Positions 22,697 to 34,254 of a stretch of 64,000 nt of DNA are shown one piece after another. Position numbers and translations under genes: made by a program. The notes under the pieces are model-generated. The model was not told the DNA's origin. It made no database searches and saw only the letters and a list, made by a program, of their open reading frames with translations. Location of the stretch: NCBI RefSeq assembly GCF_040712315.1, contig NC_134015.1:51057964-51121963 (forward strand), written 5' to 3'. Source of the stretch: Castanea sativa. Taxonomy: Eukaryota > Streptophyta > Magnoliopsida > Fagales > Fagaceae. Positions within the stretch are counted from its first letter, which is position 1, and each line of letters starts with the position of its first letter.

Positions 22697-24251
22697 ATTT
22701 ACAATGAAGATTTTGTTATACATACTTCTTTTTTTTTTTTTAATTTTTTTTATCTTCTTACATTTTTTTTGTCTAGCTATGATGTTTAGCTTACCTACTT
22801 TTTTAATGAACACCTCAAGAAAAGAAATGAAAAAGAACTAAATAACAAAAGACATATGCGTTATTGAAGTTTCCATTAGATAAGATTATAGGTATTAATG
22901 AATAAAGGCTAGTAAATCAGTGTTATCTAGGTAACAAATAAAATACCCTATATCACCATTCCAAAAATTACTCCTTACACATGTCCTGCAATTGAATAAC
23001 AACCTTCTCATAATACAATTGAAGCACAAACACCTACACAACCAACCACAATTGTCCCTAGAAAATATGAAATTGGAGAGAATTAAGGTTGAGCCTTTAC
23101 CAAAGATTTATGTATGTGTGTGTGTGTGTTTTGATAGGTACTACATTCACATTCCCCAAAATCTCCAAAAGTGAATAAATTTATTCCCCCTTATTTTGAA
23201 AGTCCCAATTTGAACAAAAGTAAGATTGATAATCATTTCAAGGAGTATTTTTTGACAACATAGAGAACTCCACAAGTCTTAAAATTTCACAAATTCTTGA
23301 CATAAATGGTCAGTGATATGATGCTAGAAATAGTTGCTCTTTCTCTTTTTATCTTAAATTTAGAATTTTTATTGTACTAGGAATTAATTGGAATTTGTTC
23401 TTCTCATTTATGCTTAGTGACAATATGTTTATTTTAAATACGTCAAGACTTTGAAGCAATCAACAACCAGAAATATCAATAAGTACCAATGCTCATGTCA
23501 ACATCAACATCGATTTTAGGGTTTGAAATAAGCATCTAGACAAATTATAAACATGGAAGAATATGATCCATCATATTAACATAATTATTCTTGTGGCCAT
23601 GTAATTTTTGTTTTCAAATATAATAGTAGTCAATATAAACTTATTCACATTTTTATTCAATTTTTTCTTTGAAAATTTTCATTTACATGATCTTTTCTAA
23701 AATAAAATCATTGCATGAACTTTGATTCATGAGTAAAAGTTTCTAGTTTCTAGTTTCTAGTATTTTTAATTTTTAGTGGGTAGTATAGTTCAAAGGAATA
23801 TGTGTTCATATGCATTGAAAAGTCATTAAAACACATGGTTATGTTTAAATATATGTTTATCCTAAACATTATGTTTAATTTAAATAGAAAGTAAAAAAAA
23901 ATAGTTTAAGTTGCTACATTAACAATTGAAACCCAAACACAAGTGAAGCCATCCGCTTAGTCTTTGATTCCTCCCAGATCTCCTTGATGGATAAAAATAA
24001 TTGAAATGCAAGGCACAGAAACAAGACATCAATGAACCCACAAAGAGAGAGAACAAATTGAAGGAGAATAACACTTGTACCTTAGAGCAATCAAGTTTGC
24101 GAAGTAGGTGTAAGGAAAGTTTAGGACAATTTGCCACCATCTCTTGGGTATCCATAGCGCTCTAGTTCTTTTAGGCTTGGTTCTTACCTCTTGGAGCTTT
24201 CAAAAAGGTGTTTGAATACCATTGAAGTGATTATATGGTTCACTTTTGATT
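22697..24251. other. AT-rich DNA left of the Tat retrotransposon
   Basis: No convincing gene. A minus-strand frame at 24155-23919 starts MDTQEMVANCPKLSLHLLRK and could be a short gene fragment, but I recognise no family and do not call it. Confidence 0.4.
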
Positions 24252-24256
24252 ATAGT

Positions 24257-24831
24257 TGATGATGCCGAAAAAATCACCAGTGAGTTGCAAGCACTATCCG
24301 AGTCGAATCAATACCTGCAAAGAGAAAACAAAGAGACCTAAAAGAGAGCACCGGTGTGGTGCCGGCCAAAAACCCTCCGAAGGTCAAGTTAGAATTTCTT
24401 TACAACCCTAGAATGCCAGAGTTGAGTCAAATGTGTGTACCTTGCTTTGTGAGGGTTTTGGAGCATATATAGTAACGTAGGGCCGAGATTCTTGCCTTGG
24501 TGAAGAAATCCTTTCCTTCTAGGAGAGTGACTCGTGGAATTCTGTATCTCTTAGAGTTCTTTTCCTTATATGAATTGTCAATCAAGGCTTAACGTATAGC
24601 ACAAGAATTCTTCATATACACGTTGACGTGAATTATAATCAAGGCCACGTCAGCCCTAATCATATAGTGTAAGTTGAGGTGGCCCGGAGAAGGACGGGAG
24701 AAATTATGTGCATCCATTCTACCTATCCGTCCACTCAGCATCCGTCCTCCTTGGTCATATCACCCGTCACCCTATCGTAACGCTTTTAACCATATGTGGT
24801 GGTACCGTCATGTTGGTTTTATCCCCTATCA
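24257..24831 (-). repeat. 3' LTR of the Tat element (left)
   Basis: In plus-strand reading it starts TGATGATGCC and ends CCCCTATCA. I count about 12 substitutions and no indels against the right LTR over 575 bp, nearly all transitions. That is roughly 2% divergence. Confidence 0.92.
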
Positions 24832-24845
24832 GTTGCCCCCTCATT
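24832..24845 (-). promoter_or_regulatory. Polypurine tract next to the 3' LTR
   Basis: On the minus strand GAATGAGGGGGCAAC runs directly into the LTR start TGATAGGGG. Plus-strand DNA synthesis is primed at such a tract. Confidence 0.65.
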
Positions 24846-25008
24846 CCATGATACCGTCATCTCTCCCAAGCGGTCTCATGGAATGACGGTTATGATTTCT
24901 GACGGACAGGCTGGAATGCTGTCATGAGTGCTCAGGGACACGTGGGGGGATTTTAATGGTTGTTTGCTGGAATCGAGGCGTCCCTTCGTTTACCGCGCCG
25001 TTCCCTCT

Positions 25009-25018
25009 ATATATATAC
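25009..25018 (+). promoter_or_regulatory. TATA box of the antisense gene in the Tat element
   Basis: CTCTATATATATACC lies about 270 bp upstream of the ATG at 25287 and is a strong plant TATA motif. A candidate 5' UTR intron (GTAAGTTTTT near 25156 to TGTCAG at 25286) would end just before the ATG. Confidence 0.55.
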
Positions 25019-25286
25019 CACCCACCATATTTATTTTTACACTTTTTAGAAAATTTTCTGTTCAGAGTGCAACCGTCAACCTTTTTCAGAGAGTAACCGT
25101 TCGGAAAACAACGTACTGATAACTTCTCCATCGTGCGCTTCTTGCCGTCTACTTGTAAGTTTTTCTCACCGTCAGCTTGTAAGCTATTCTTATATAATGT
25201 TTCATTCCTTATTTTTCTTGTTGGTCCCGTCGTCGGCACAAATCTAGAGCCTTAGTTTTCCTTTACCCGTCATATGTAGGTGTCAG

Positions 25287-27453
25287 ATGTCTAGTGAGGC
25301 GTCAAGTAGTCAGTCTTATGCCCGCGAGGGAGCGGGTTACGAAGAGGTGTTCCCGTTAGGTCAAGCAGACCAAGACACCTCCAGCGGGGAGAGGGAACCG
25401 TCAGCCAGCTCTCCTTCCTACGAGGAAGATGAAGGGCGGGATGGGGACGGGTCGAGTATGACTCGACCGACAACTCCGGATGGTGTCGACCCACCGGTCC
25501 AATCGTCATGTCCCCGACGGCCGGGGAGTTCGTCCCGCTTCCTTTGTGGACGGTGAATGACTTCGTGTCAACCATCAAGCCCACTTCAACACGGAGGCAA
25601 AAATACCAAATACCTGACACCATATCCATCCGTCTACCATTCAAATCAGAAAAATGCTATTACTACGGTCTTGAAGATGTCGGTGTCTACGAGCAAATGC
25701 TAAAAGCGGGTCTCCGATTTCCCCTAAGTGCATTGCACCGTCGTCTCCTCCAGTACCTGGGTCTGGCCGTCACCCAGATATCTCCGAACGCATGGAGGGT
25801 TTTCCTGAGCGTCGAGGTACTGTACGGCGTCATGTTTGACGGAGCTAGACGGTTAACAGTGGAAGAATTTTTTCATTGTTACCGTCCGTCCGAAATTACA
25901 AAATCAAGGGGGATGTACAGCTTTGTGCCGAGGAGTCCGGTACTTAGGCTAGTATCCGAGACCCCAGACTCCAACCGTAACTGGAAGGGTCGTTACTTCT
26001 TCCTTTGAGGAGATAACTGGATGTGTCGTCCAGGTGATGATGACTACATGCTGGTAGATAAAACGTGGGGTATAATGCCCCCGTCTGGTATGAGTCCGTC
26101 TACTCATTAACCGTCATTCATTTTCATGGATTTTCTCTTAACCTTTTTTTTTTTTTTTTTACAGCGAGGGACTGTCCACCTATCTCAACCGAACAGTTCA
26201 GCTTTCTGGAGAAAATTTTCCAAAAGACAAAGTTGTCTGAACGGATATGGTCGAAGCTCGTCACATTGGATACGTTACATTGGTATTGTGACAGTCCTGA
26301 ACCTACACCCATCGCCCGATGATACGACGTAGGTGTACGCAAACGTAAGTTCTGGAATCCTTCTGTCACTAATCTGGCTTTATGCAATTCCTTTGTTGAC
26401 CGTCTTCTTTTGTAGAAATGGATGACGCCAGGAGACGGGCTATCATTAAACAGCAAGCTGCAAAAAAGAAGCAAGGGGGCGACGCTTCAAAGGTGGATCC
26501 GTCACAGACGTCTCCTAAAAGGCCATCTTTTGAGAGGTGGGACCGTCACTCCAAGAAGCAGAAACTTGTGACGGGTCTACCTGCCAGTCAGGGGTCCGGC
26601 ATGGCAAAATCAGTTCCCAAGCTTGGAATTGGCAAGGGTACGGGTTTGATGACCAACCCGGACCCCGTGAAGGAGAAGCCCCCCGTCCTGCTTCGTGAAG
26701 ACCCCCAATACGCTCTCCGTCGTATTGGTTCCATCATAACTGATGAAGACTATGAAGACCTGGGGAACCATGCCACCGAGGCCATGGGGGAGACATGTCT
26801 ATACAGCTTAGCCCAGGTTAGCTTCCGTCATATGTCCATTCCGTCATTTTGACTTCGTTTCATTCTTTTCCGTCCTAAATTTATTTCCATCCGAACCGTT
26901 GCAGGGTGTGTTAATGGCCAAGGGCTTGTCAGACCGTTGCCTGGCCCAGGAAAGAGCCCTTGAACGAGTATGTGCTAAGGCAAAGGCGACGGTGGAAGAA
27001 CTGGACGAGTTGAAGCTATGGAGGGTCCGTCATGAGAAGAAGCTGACGCTATCCGAGCAGGCTTGCGAGAACTTAGAGAAGGAGGTGGAGCTGCTCAGGA
27101 AGACGGTGAAAGCCCATGACGACAATATCCTTCAAGCGAAAATTGATGCCGTCAGAGAGTACCGAGACTCCGACGCACTTCTGACGGAGCTTGGTTCCTC
27201 CTTTAGCGACAGGTTCGATGACTGCATCCGTCAGGTGAAGGCGTCATTCCCTGACTTGGACTTAGCTCACATAACCATAGATGCTGAGGCCCGAACCCCT
27301 GCTCACCCCGTCGACTCTGAAGGGACGGAGGAACTCTTTGGCGAGGTTCCAGGTGATGACGGGGTCGCTAAAGCTACAGAAGAAACGACCGTCATTGATT
27401 CTTTCCAGCCGTTGCCTGAAGGCCCTGAGGAACCCGTCACAATTAAAGACTAA
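25287..27453 (+). pseudogene. Antisense ORF of Tat retrotransposon (Transposase_28-like), decayed
   Basis: This gene runs opposite to gag-pol. Exons are about 25287-26087, 26165-26344, 26416-26816 and 26905-27453, with GT-AG junctions. The first exon encodes an acidic N-terminus and a domain containing IRLPFKSEKCYYYGLEDVGV and LLQYLGLAVTQISPNAWRVF. I match this to Pfam Transposase_28 ('putative gypsy type transposon', PF04195) from memory. The third exon is basic (DDARRRAIIKQQAAKKKQ) and the fourth is a coiled coil with an acidic tail. Breaks: a frame change near 25500, an in-frame TGA at 26006-26008 and another at 26320-26322. Such antisense frames downstream of pol are known in Tat-lineage elements; their function is unknown. 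Its own TATA box and introns suggest independent expression in an intact parent. Confidence 0.75.
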
Positions 27454-27775
27454 TGTAATTTGTAGCGATAGGGAACAATTTCACTTTCTGTATTTTGTTC
27501 AACTCTTTTGGGCTTTTTGTTATTGAACTGCACTGTATTATTGATACTTCTTGGGTAATCCGTTCATACTTTGACCCGTCGTTTTATGCTTTGCATGATC
27601 TCTTCAGTATGTCTTGGACTATCCGTTCACTTTGATTGAACTTTGCTTTTTATTTTGCTTATTTATTTAGCTCTTCGTTGGATCCGTCCACTGTATGGAC
27701 ATAAGGTTTTTGTCCTTCTGTATGACCCGTTCACTGTATGGGCAAAAGGGTCCGTGCGCTTTGTAGACTCCGAAA
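27454..27775. other. Spacer between antisense gene and minisatellite
   Basis: 3' flank of the antisense gene. It contains degenerate forerunners of the repeat to its right (ATCCGTTCACTTTG, ATCCGTCCACTGTATGGAC), so the array seems to have grown from this sequence. Confidence 0.6.
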
Positions 27776-28131
27776 TTTCATCCTTTGGGATGATCCGTCC
27801 ACTTTGTGGACTCGTAGGTTTTTCATCCTTTGGATGATCCGTCCACTTTGTGGACTCGTAGGTTTTTCATCCTTTGGATGACCCGTCCACTTTGTGGACT
27901 CGTAGGTTTTTTCATCCTTTGGATGACCTGTCCACTTTGTGGACTCGTAGGTTTTTCATCCTTTGGATGATCCGTCCATCCACTTTGTGGACTCATAGGT
28001 TTTTTCATCCTTTGGATGATCCGTCCACTTTGTGGACTCGTAGGTTTTTCATCCTTTGGATGATCCGTCCACTTTGTGGACTCGTAGGTTTTTTCATCCT
28101 TTGGATGATTCGTCCACTTTGTGGACTCGTA
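27776..28131. repeat. 44-bp minisatellite, eight units, two hairpins per unit
   Basis: Units begin with CATCC at 27779, 27824, 27868, 27913, 27957, 28006, 28050 and 28095 (spacing 44-45 bp, one of 49). Each has two inverted repeats with TTT loops: CATCC-TTT-GGATG and GTCCAC-TTT-GTGGAC, separated by a few bases and followed by TCGTAGGTTTTT. The 49-bp unit has a 4-bp CATC insertion between the hairpins. Tandem subrepeats in the 3' untranslated region are common in Tat/Ogre elements; the paired-hairpin design is what stands out here. Confidence 0.92.
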
Positions 28132-28301
28132 GAATTTCTCATAGCATGCATTTCGTATTTTCTAAATAAAAATTCATCTCATAAGTTCAACAAACCAAAT
28201 TGTCAATGGAAAAGAAAACTTGAGTTCTAAAAAGTAAAAGCTATGACTGTCTAAAATTAAACTGAAAATAAGGCAGTAGGTATCGTCTTATGACTGCTGC
28301 A

Positions 28302-30464
28302 CTACTGGTAGTACTTCTTCAGGTGCTCCGTGTTCCAGGGATGGCCCAACTTCCTTTCGTCTAATGTCTCCAAGTAGTACGTTCCTTTCCTGTGCCATGA
28401 GATGATTCTGTACGGGCCTTCCCAGTTAGGACCCAGCTTTCCTAGGGATGCATCCTTCGTAGCGCCAATCACTTTTCGTAACACTAGATCTCCAACCTTG
28501 AAGTCTCGATGCCGGACCTTGGAGTTGTAGTGTTTTGCCATCATGTCTTGGTACCGTGCTAGTCTCTGGGTTGCTGCTGCTCTGACTTCATCTACAAGGT
28601 CAAGCTCTAGACGTAATGCTTCAATATTCTTGCTCTCGTCATTGCTTTCCACATGGTAGCTCGTCAATCCCACTTCTGCCGGTATGAGGGCCTCAGCACC
28701 AAACGCCAATCGAAACGGTGTCTCTCCTGTTGGCATTCTTGCCGTTGTTCTGTACGCCCATAGTACACTTGGTAGTTCGTCTAGCCACATGCCCTTTGCC
28801 CCCTCGAGCCGGGTCTTGATAATCTTTAACAAGGACCGGTTCGTGACTTCAACTTGTCCGTTGGCCTGTGGGTGGGCGGGTGACGAGTAGTGATTCTTGA
28901 TTCCCAGCTGAGAACAAAACTCTTGGAATGCAGTGTTGTCGAATTGCTTCCCATTGTCTGAAACGAGCGCTCTCGGGATCCCATATCGGCAAATAATACT
29001 TCTCCATACAAAGTTGCGAATGTTTTTCTCCGTGATAGTAGCAAGAGCTTCTGCTTCCACCCACTTGGTGAAGTAGTCGATACCAACCACCAAGAACTTC
29101 AATTGTCTTGCCGCTATTGGAAATGGACCCATGATGTCTAACCCCCATTGTGCGAACGGCCATGGGGCCGTCATGGGTGTGAGTTCCTCCGTTGGCTGTC
29201 TAATAAGATTGCCAAACCGTTGACACTTATCGCAGGCTCTAACGTACATATGGGCATCCTTTTGCATTGTCGGCCAGTAGTACCCTGCTCGGAGTAGCTT
29301 GTGCACCAGAGACCTTGATCCGGAGTGGTTTCCACAAATTCCTTCATGAACTTTCCTCATCACGTAGTCTACTTCGTCATGGCCAAGGCATCTCAGATAT
29401 GGTCGGGAGAATCCTCTTTTGTAGAGGACGTCTTTAATCAGTATGAATCGGGCAGCCCTAACCTTCAATTTCCTTGCGTCTTCCTTCCTGTCTGGCAGCT
29501 TGCCGTCTTTGAGGTACGCCACAATTGGAACCGTCCAATCGTCTTTAGTGCTTAATTCCTGCATTCGAACGTTATCTAGTAGCGATGAATGTTGGACGAA
29601 GGACAATACCTGTTCTGGGACGATCATAGGTTCTGCCGAAGCAGCCTTTGCGAGTCGATCCGCCTCTTGATTCTGTTCTCTTGGGATCTGAGCTATCGTG
29701 AACTGGAGGTCACTCGTTCGACCCTTCACTTCTCCGAGGTATCTTCTCATTCGTTCATTCCTACAATCATAGCTCCCATTAACTTGGCTGGCTACGATTT
29801 GGGAATTGGAGTGGACTACTGCCTTCCTGGCCCCAGCCGCTATTGCAAGCTCCAATCCTGCCACCAGGGCCTCATACTCCGCTTCGTTATTTGTAGTGGG
29901 GAACTTCAGACGGATCATGCATTCAATCTTATCTCCTTCCGGGGTGTGGAGTACAACTCCGACTCCTCCCGCATGCTTATTGGAGGATCCGTCTATGTGA
30001 ATTCTCCATGTGGGCATTTCTTTTGCCCCCCGCTCCTCAGGTGTAGTGAATTCCGCGATGAAGTCTGCTAGTACTTGTCCTTTCACAGCCGTTCGTGGCT
30101 GGTATTGGATATCGTACTCACTCAGCTCGATAGCCCATAAAGCCATCCGTCCAGCAGTTTCAGGATTGTTCATTGCTCTCCGCAACGGCTGATCTGTCAG
30201 GACTTTTATGGTATGTGCTTGAAAATAGGGCTTGAGTTTTCGAGCTGCAGTTACAAGAGCGAAAGCGAGTTTCTCCATCCGTGGGTATCTCTCCTGTGCG
30301 CCTCTTAGCGCCCGGCTGATGAAGTATACTGGCTTTTGTATCTTCCCTTCCTCTCTGATGAGAGCCGCACTTACCGCTGCCGATGAGACGGCAAGGTACA
30401 GGAACAATTCCTCCCCCGGCATGGACGGGCTAAGCAATGGTGGGGCAGAGAGATATGCCTTCAA
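28302..30464 (-). pseudogene. Tat-lineage pol: RNase H, second RNase H and integrase
   Basis: A 720-codon open stretch. It begins inside the pol polyprotein (the Met is internal) with the RT-linked RNase H (about residues 10-115, LTDQPLRRAM). A second RNase H follows at about 150-275 (HIDGSSNKHAGGVGVVL, NNEAEYEALVAGLELA, REQNQEADRLAKAAS), the Tat-lineage hallmark. Next are an HHCC integrase zinc finger (HEGICGNHSG...CDKCQRF, about 375-415) and the integrase core with its three acidic residues (GLDIMGPFP, VSDNGKQFD, QANGQVEVTNRS). The tail resembles a chromodomain-less C-terminus. The stretch is cut off from RT by a deletion and frameshift near 30540-30565, so it is annotated as a broken gene although this part is open. 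Confidence 0.9.
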
Positions 30465-30468
30465 CTCT

Positions 30469-30858
30469 TCAAATGCCCTTTGGCATTCGTCCGTCCACTC
30501 GAAAGATCTCCTTAGCGTTCTGAAGAAAGGGAGACACTTGTCCGTTACCGGAGGAGATCTTCCCTGTCAGGCTTTGCACTTCCTTTACCGTCCTCGGAGG
30601 AGATAGCTCCATAATCGCTTTCAATTTCTCTGGGCTGACTTCAATGCCCCGCTGGGACACCATGAATCCTAAGAATTTTCCAGCAGTAACTCCGAATGCG
30701 CATTTGCTTGGATTCAGCTTCATTCTATACGTCCGAAGAGTGTCGAATGTCTCCTGGAGGTCCCTCAGATGATCGGACACCTTTGCACTTTTCACCAACA
30801 TATCATCCACGTAGACCTGGACGTTTCTGCCAATTTGGTGCGCGAACATTTTGTTCAT
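30469..30858 (-). pseudogene. Tat-lineage reverse transcriptase, C-terminal part
   Basis: It contains the RT catalytic box YVDDMLVKS and the following LNPSKCAFGV and GKFLGFMVSQRGIE motifs. Upstream it is separated from the palm start by a TGA where family members normally have an arginine codon (CGA to TGA is the simplest explanation). After SLTGKIS a short segment is missing and the frame shifts; the RNase H frame resumes from about 30550 in another frame. Confidence 0.88.
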
Positions 30859-30861
30859 TAA

Positions 30862-31389
30862 TCACTGATACGTGGCTCCCGCGTTCTTGAGCCCGAACGT
30901 CATCACCTTGTAGCAAAAAAGCCCCTGGCTTGTCACAAATGATGTTTTCTCTTGATCAGCTTTATCCAATTTAATTTGATTATACCCCGAGAAGGCGTCC
31001 ATGAAGCTCAACAATTCATGTCTCGCGGTGGAGTCCACTAAGGTGTCAATGCGCGGGAGTGGGTAACTGTCTTTAGGGCATGCTCTGTTCAGATCCATGA
31101 AGTCAACACACATTCTCCACTTCCCGTTTGATTTCTTGACCATTACCACGTTGGCCAGCGAATCAGGGTAATACACCTCCCTTATGAAGTTTGCTTCTCG
31201 TAGCTTCTGTACTTCCTCTGGCGCACTTGGGTGTGCGGTCCTTTGTCGCAATTGTTCTTCCAAATCATGATTCTGCTTGGTGAGGCGCTCAACCGCCGCC
31301 GCAAGCGTTTGGACCTGCCTCTCTAGAGCTGTGGCGTGCGGTTCGTTGCCTTGATTGTTGTTTGTTGCCATCGACCGAGTGAGTACCAT
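30862..31389 (-). pseudogene. gag N-terminus fused by deletion to reverse transcriptase
   Basis: The frame starts MVLTRSMATNNN, a Tat-type gag start with a coiled coil (about residues 20-50). At about residue 58 it runs straight into RT: EEVQKLREANFIREVYYPDS, VKKSNGKWRMCVDF, LNRACPKDSYPLPRID, FMDAFSGYNQI. Nearly all of gag, the zinc knuckle and the protease are therefore missing. The junction keeps the frame. It stops just after NAGATYQ at the TGA described for the next segment. Confidence 0.85.
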
Positions 31390-31444
31390 GCAACTCTTTT
31401 TCTCAGGAATAGAGCGAGGCTGAAGTAATCGAAAGATTTTCTAT

Positions 31445-31462
31445 TCCCACAGACGGCGCCAA
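31445..31462 (-). promoter_or_regulatory. Primer binding site of the Tat element
   Basis: On the minus strand, one or two bases after the 5' LTR, TTGGCGCCGTCTGTGGGAA begins. The first nine bases of TGGCGCCGT match the PBS complementary to a tRNA 3' end (tRNA-Asp type, from memory); the rest matches less well. Confidence 0.65.
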
Positions 31463-31463
31463 C

Positions 31464-32038
31464 TGATGATGCCGAAAAAATCACCAGTGAGTTGCAAGCA
31501 CTATCCGAGTCGAATCAATACCTGCAAAGAGAAAACAAAGAGACCTAAAAGAGAGCACCGGTGTGGTGCCGGCCAAAAACCCTCCGAAGGTCAAGTTAGA
31601 ATTTCTTTACAACCCTAGAATGCCAGAGTTGAGTCAAATGTGCGTACCTTGCTTTGTGAGGGTTGTGGAGCATATATAGTAGCGTAGGGCCGAGATTCTC
31701 GCCTTAGTGAAGAAATCCTTTCCTTCTAGGAGAGTGACTCGTGGAATTCTGTATCTCTTAGAGTTTTTTTCCTTATATGAATTGTCAATCAAGGCTTAAC
31801 GTATAGCGCAAGAATTCTTCATATATACGTTGGCGTGAATTATAATCAAGGCCACGTCAGCCCTAATCATATAGTGTGAGTTGAGGTGGCCCGGAGAAGG
31901 ACGGGAGAAATTATGTGCATCCATTCTACCTATCCGTCCACTCAGCATCCGTCCTCCTTAGTCATATCACCCGTCACCCTATCGTAACGCTTTTAACCAT
32001 ATGTGGTGATACCGTCATGTTGGTTTTATCCCCTATCA
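31464..32038 (-). repeat. 5' LTR of the Tat element (right)
   Basis: 575 bp, TG...CA, same length as the left LTR. It abuts the PBS on one side and the ATAGT duplication on the other. Confidence 0.92.
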
Positions 32039-32043
32039 ATAGT

Positions 32044-34254
32044 GATTATAAAAAGGAATGAATAGATGACAGTAAAAAAATATTTATAAACATATGTTAA
32101 GATATACATAGTTTCGCATAACAACCAAATAAAAAGGGCAACAAATGTAACCTATATTAATTTGACAACATGAGCATAATAGAATTTGTGCTCTATCAAA
32201 TAATTAAGCAAATATCCCATCAAAATTTTGACTCTTTTGCTTTTTATTGAAGAGACATGTGTTGGGGTATTAATACCTCCTTTTGAAATTTTGCTCAAAA
32301 CCATGACCTTGTGGCATATGTATAGTTCTACAATTCACATTTTTATATACATTTAAATGATTCCAATGATGGATCAAATAGCAAATGATAGATATACCTT
32401 GATAATCCAACTTTTTGAGTCATTGTAACCGACTATGTCATGCTTATTATTTAGCTGATTGCGTAACTAGTTGAAACACCAACGACCTTTATTATAGGTT
32501 CTTAAATTGAATGGGAGATTTTCGATGTTTATGAGGAGCTATCCTTGAAGACTGATTAGGTTGTATCGAGAAAAATCAATACAACTATAAGGGCCTTCTT
32601 CTTTCCCAAGTTTTGTTACAGATTATCAATGAATCAAGAGTTAAACACAAAGCCAATTGTTGACATAATTAATGAGCCAAATAATACAAGGTTTCACTTT
32701 TAATTCATTTTAATTACTGACATGGTTCTAAAGTATCCCAGGTTTGTTTTTTAATTTCATTTAATTTATTTTTCTTTAACAAAATCATTCTATTTTTCGT
32801 TCTTTTTCTTATGTGGTTTTCTTTTGATAAGATGATGTGGCATTTTTAAATAGTAATTAATTTTTTTTATTGTTTTATTTACCATGTGTGCTAGGCTAGC
32901 TGTGCATTCTATTTTCTACATAGATTTTTTTTTGTCCCTAAGATAACAAAAGGGACCAAAATGACAATAAGTTTAAAAATTCAAGGATCAAATTGAAAGT
33001 TCCTAAAACATGAGAACCAAAATGAAATATCACAAAATATAATGACTAAAAATGTATTTTTCTTTTAAAAGTATGTGTTCAAATGAACTGAACATAGGAG
33101 TACTTTTATATATGAATAGTCCATGGTTATGTTTATATTAGAAAATATATATATATATATATATATATTTAATTCAAAAGAGATTTACAAATAATGAAGT
33201 ATGAGTTGCTACTTTTATTATTTAAATTTATCCATATGATTTTCCATTCATGGAGTATAATTTAAAATTCATATGATAAAGTATATAATCACTAGCTTAT
33301 AACTATTATACACGTAAAATTAAAAATAACCACACGCACTCACTCATTATGTTTTTGCTTAATAAGTAATATTAGAAGATACACATTAATTATTTTTTTT
33401 ATAAGTTGATCGTAAACATTCAAAATATTAAATAGAATCATAATATATTAGAATTGATTTTTTTTGTGTGTGTATATTTTCTAAATTTACGTGCATGAAT
33501 TTGCATATAAATATAACTATTTATAAAATTAAAGTATAGTTGGAATAAGATTTGGCATGAAATTAGAGTGCATGTAAAATATAAGGTCACTTGGCATCAA
33601 ATTATAAAGAAATTAGAAGAACACTGGGAACAAAATTGGAGTGCAATTAAATTCCAATTAACTTGTAACTCATGCATATGTATTAGTACACTTAAAAATG
33701 AACATAATTAGATGTATTTAACATTTGTACATAAATTAAATAATATTGATGATCATTATTTTATTTTGTCAATACTTAAAAAAGTCTTATAAGAATATTA
33801 TTCAGTAGAACATGCAAATTATTCATTCTTATTTATTTTATTTTTAGAAAAAAATTTGGTACTTTTTAATTTAGTTATTGTTATTGTTATCTAATAAATT
33901 TTTTTGATGTGTGAATTTTTAAATAAGATATGACCAACCAATTTTTAGAATATGGTATACTTTTTCATTCAAATTTATATTTGAACTAATAATAAGTTTT
34001 TGTAGGAAATATGGATTAGTTTTATTAAATTAGAAGCGATTTCAAATGGGATCTAAATGGAATTTGCTAGAAGTAGTTTTAAATGGACTTAAAATAGTTT
34101 TAATAAGTTGGTAGTATTAGTGTATTACACATTCAAAGTTTTACATAGAAGTATTAATAATTTGTAACTGAATCTTTTCATATTTTTTAAGTTTATAGTC
34201 TTGTATCTTATAAAGACACTTGACACAAAATGACACAACTTGAAGCCCCTTTAA
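32044..34254. other. AT-rich intergenic DNA, no gene seen
   Basis: About 2.2 kb of very AT-rich DNA with an (AT)n microsatellite at about 33148-33168. No coding sequence or transposon ends recognised. Confidence 0.4.

Larger units (their letters stand above)
24252..32043 (-). mobile_element. Ty3/Gypsy Tat-lineage LTR retrotransposon, full-ended but defective
   Basis: The element (24257-32038, 7782 bp) is bounded by two 575-bp LTRs and by the 5-bp duplication ATAGT (24252-24256, 32039-32043). It is read on the minus strand: 5' LTR at the right, PBS, a gag start, pol (RT, two RNase H domains, integrase), a 44-bp minisatellite, an antisense gene, a polypurine tract, and the 3' LTR at the left. 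Two RNase H domains plus an antisense frame downstream of pol point to the Tat lineage (Tat/Retand/Ogre group). gag is mostly deleted, protease is absent, and RT is interrupted, so the copy cannot make its own proteins. Confidence 0.92.

Noticed and set aside
23919..24155. Small minus-strand frame starting MDTQEMVANC as a host gene or mTERF fragment
   Set aside because: Only about 25 residues look protein-like before a possible donor; no motif is strong enough to name or support it.
27776..28131. Regular repeats with short spacers, superficially CRISPR-like
   Set aside because: Repeat and spacer are both conserved, the unit is 44-45 bp without variable spacers, and it lies in a plant retrotransposon. 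It is a minisatellite.
28684..31000. Several plus-strand and shifted open frames of 60-160 codons over the pol region
   Set aside because: They overlap the strongly supported pol domains on the minus strand and encode nothing recognisable; shadows of a GC-richer coding region.
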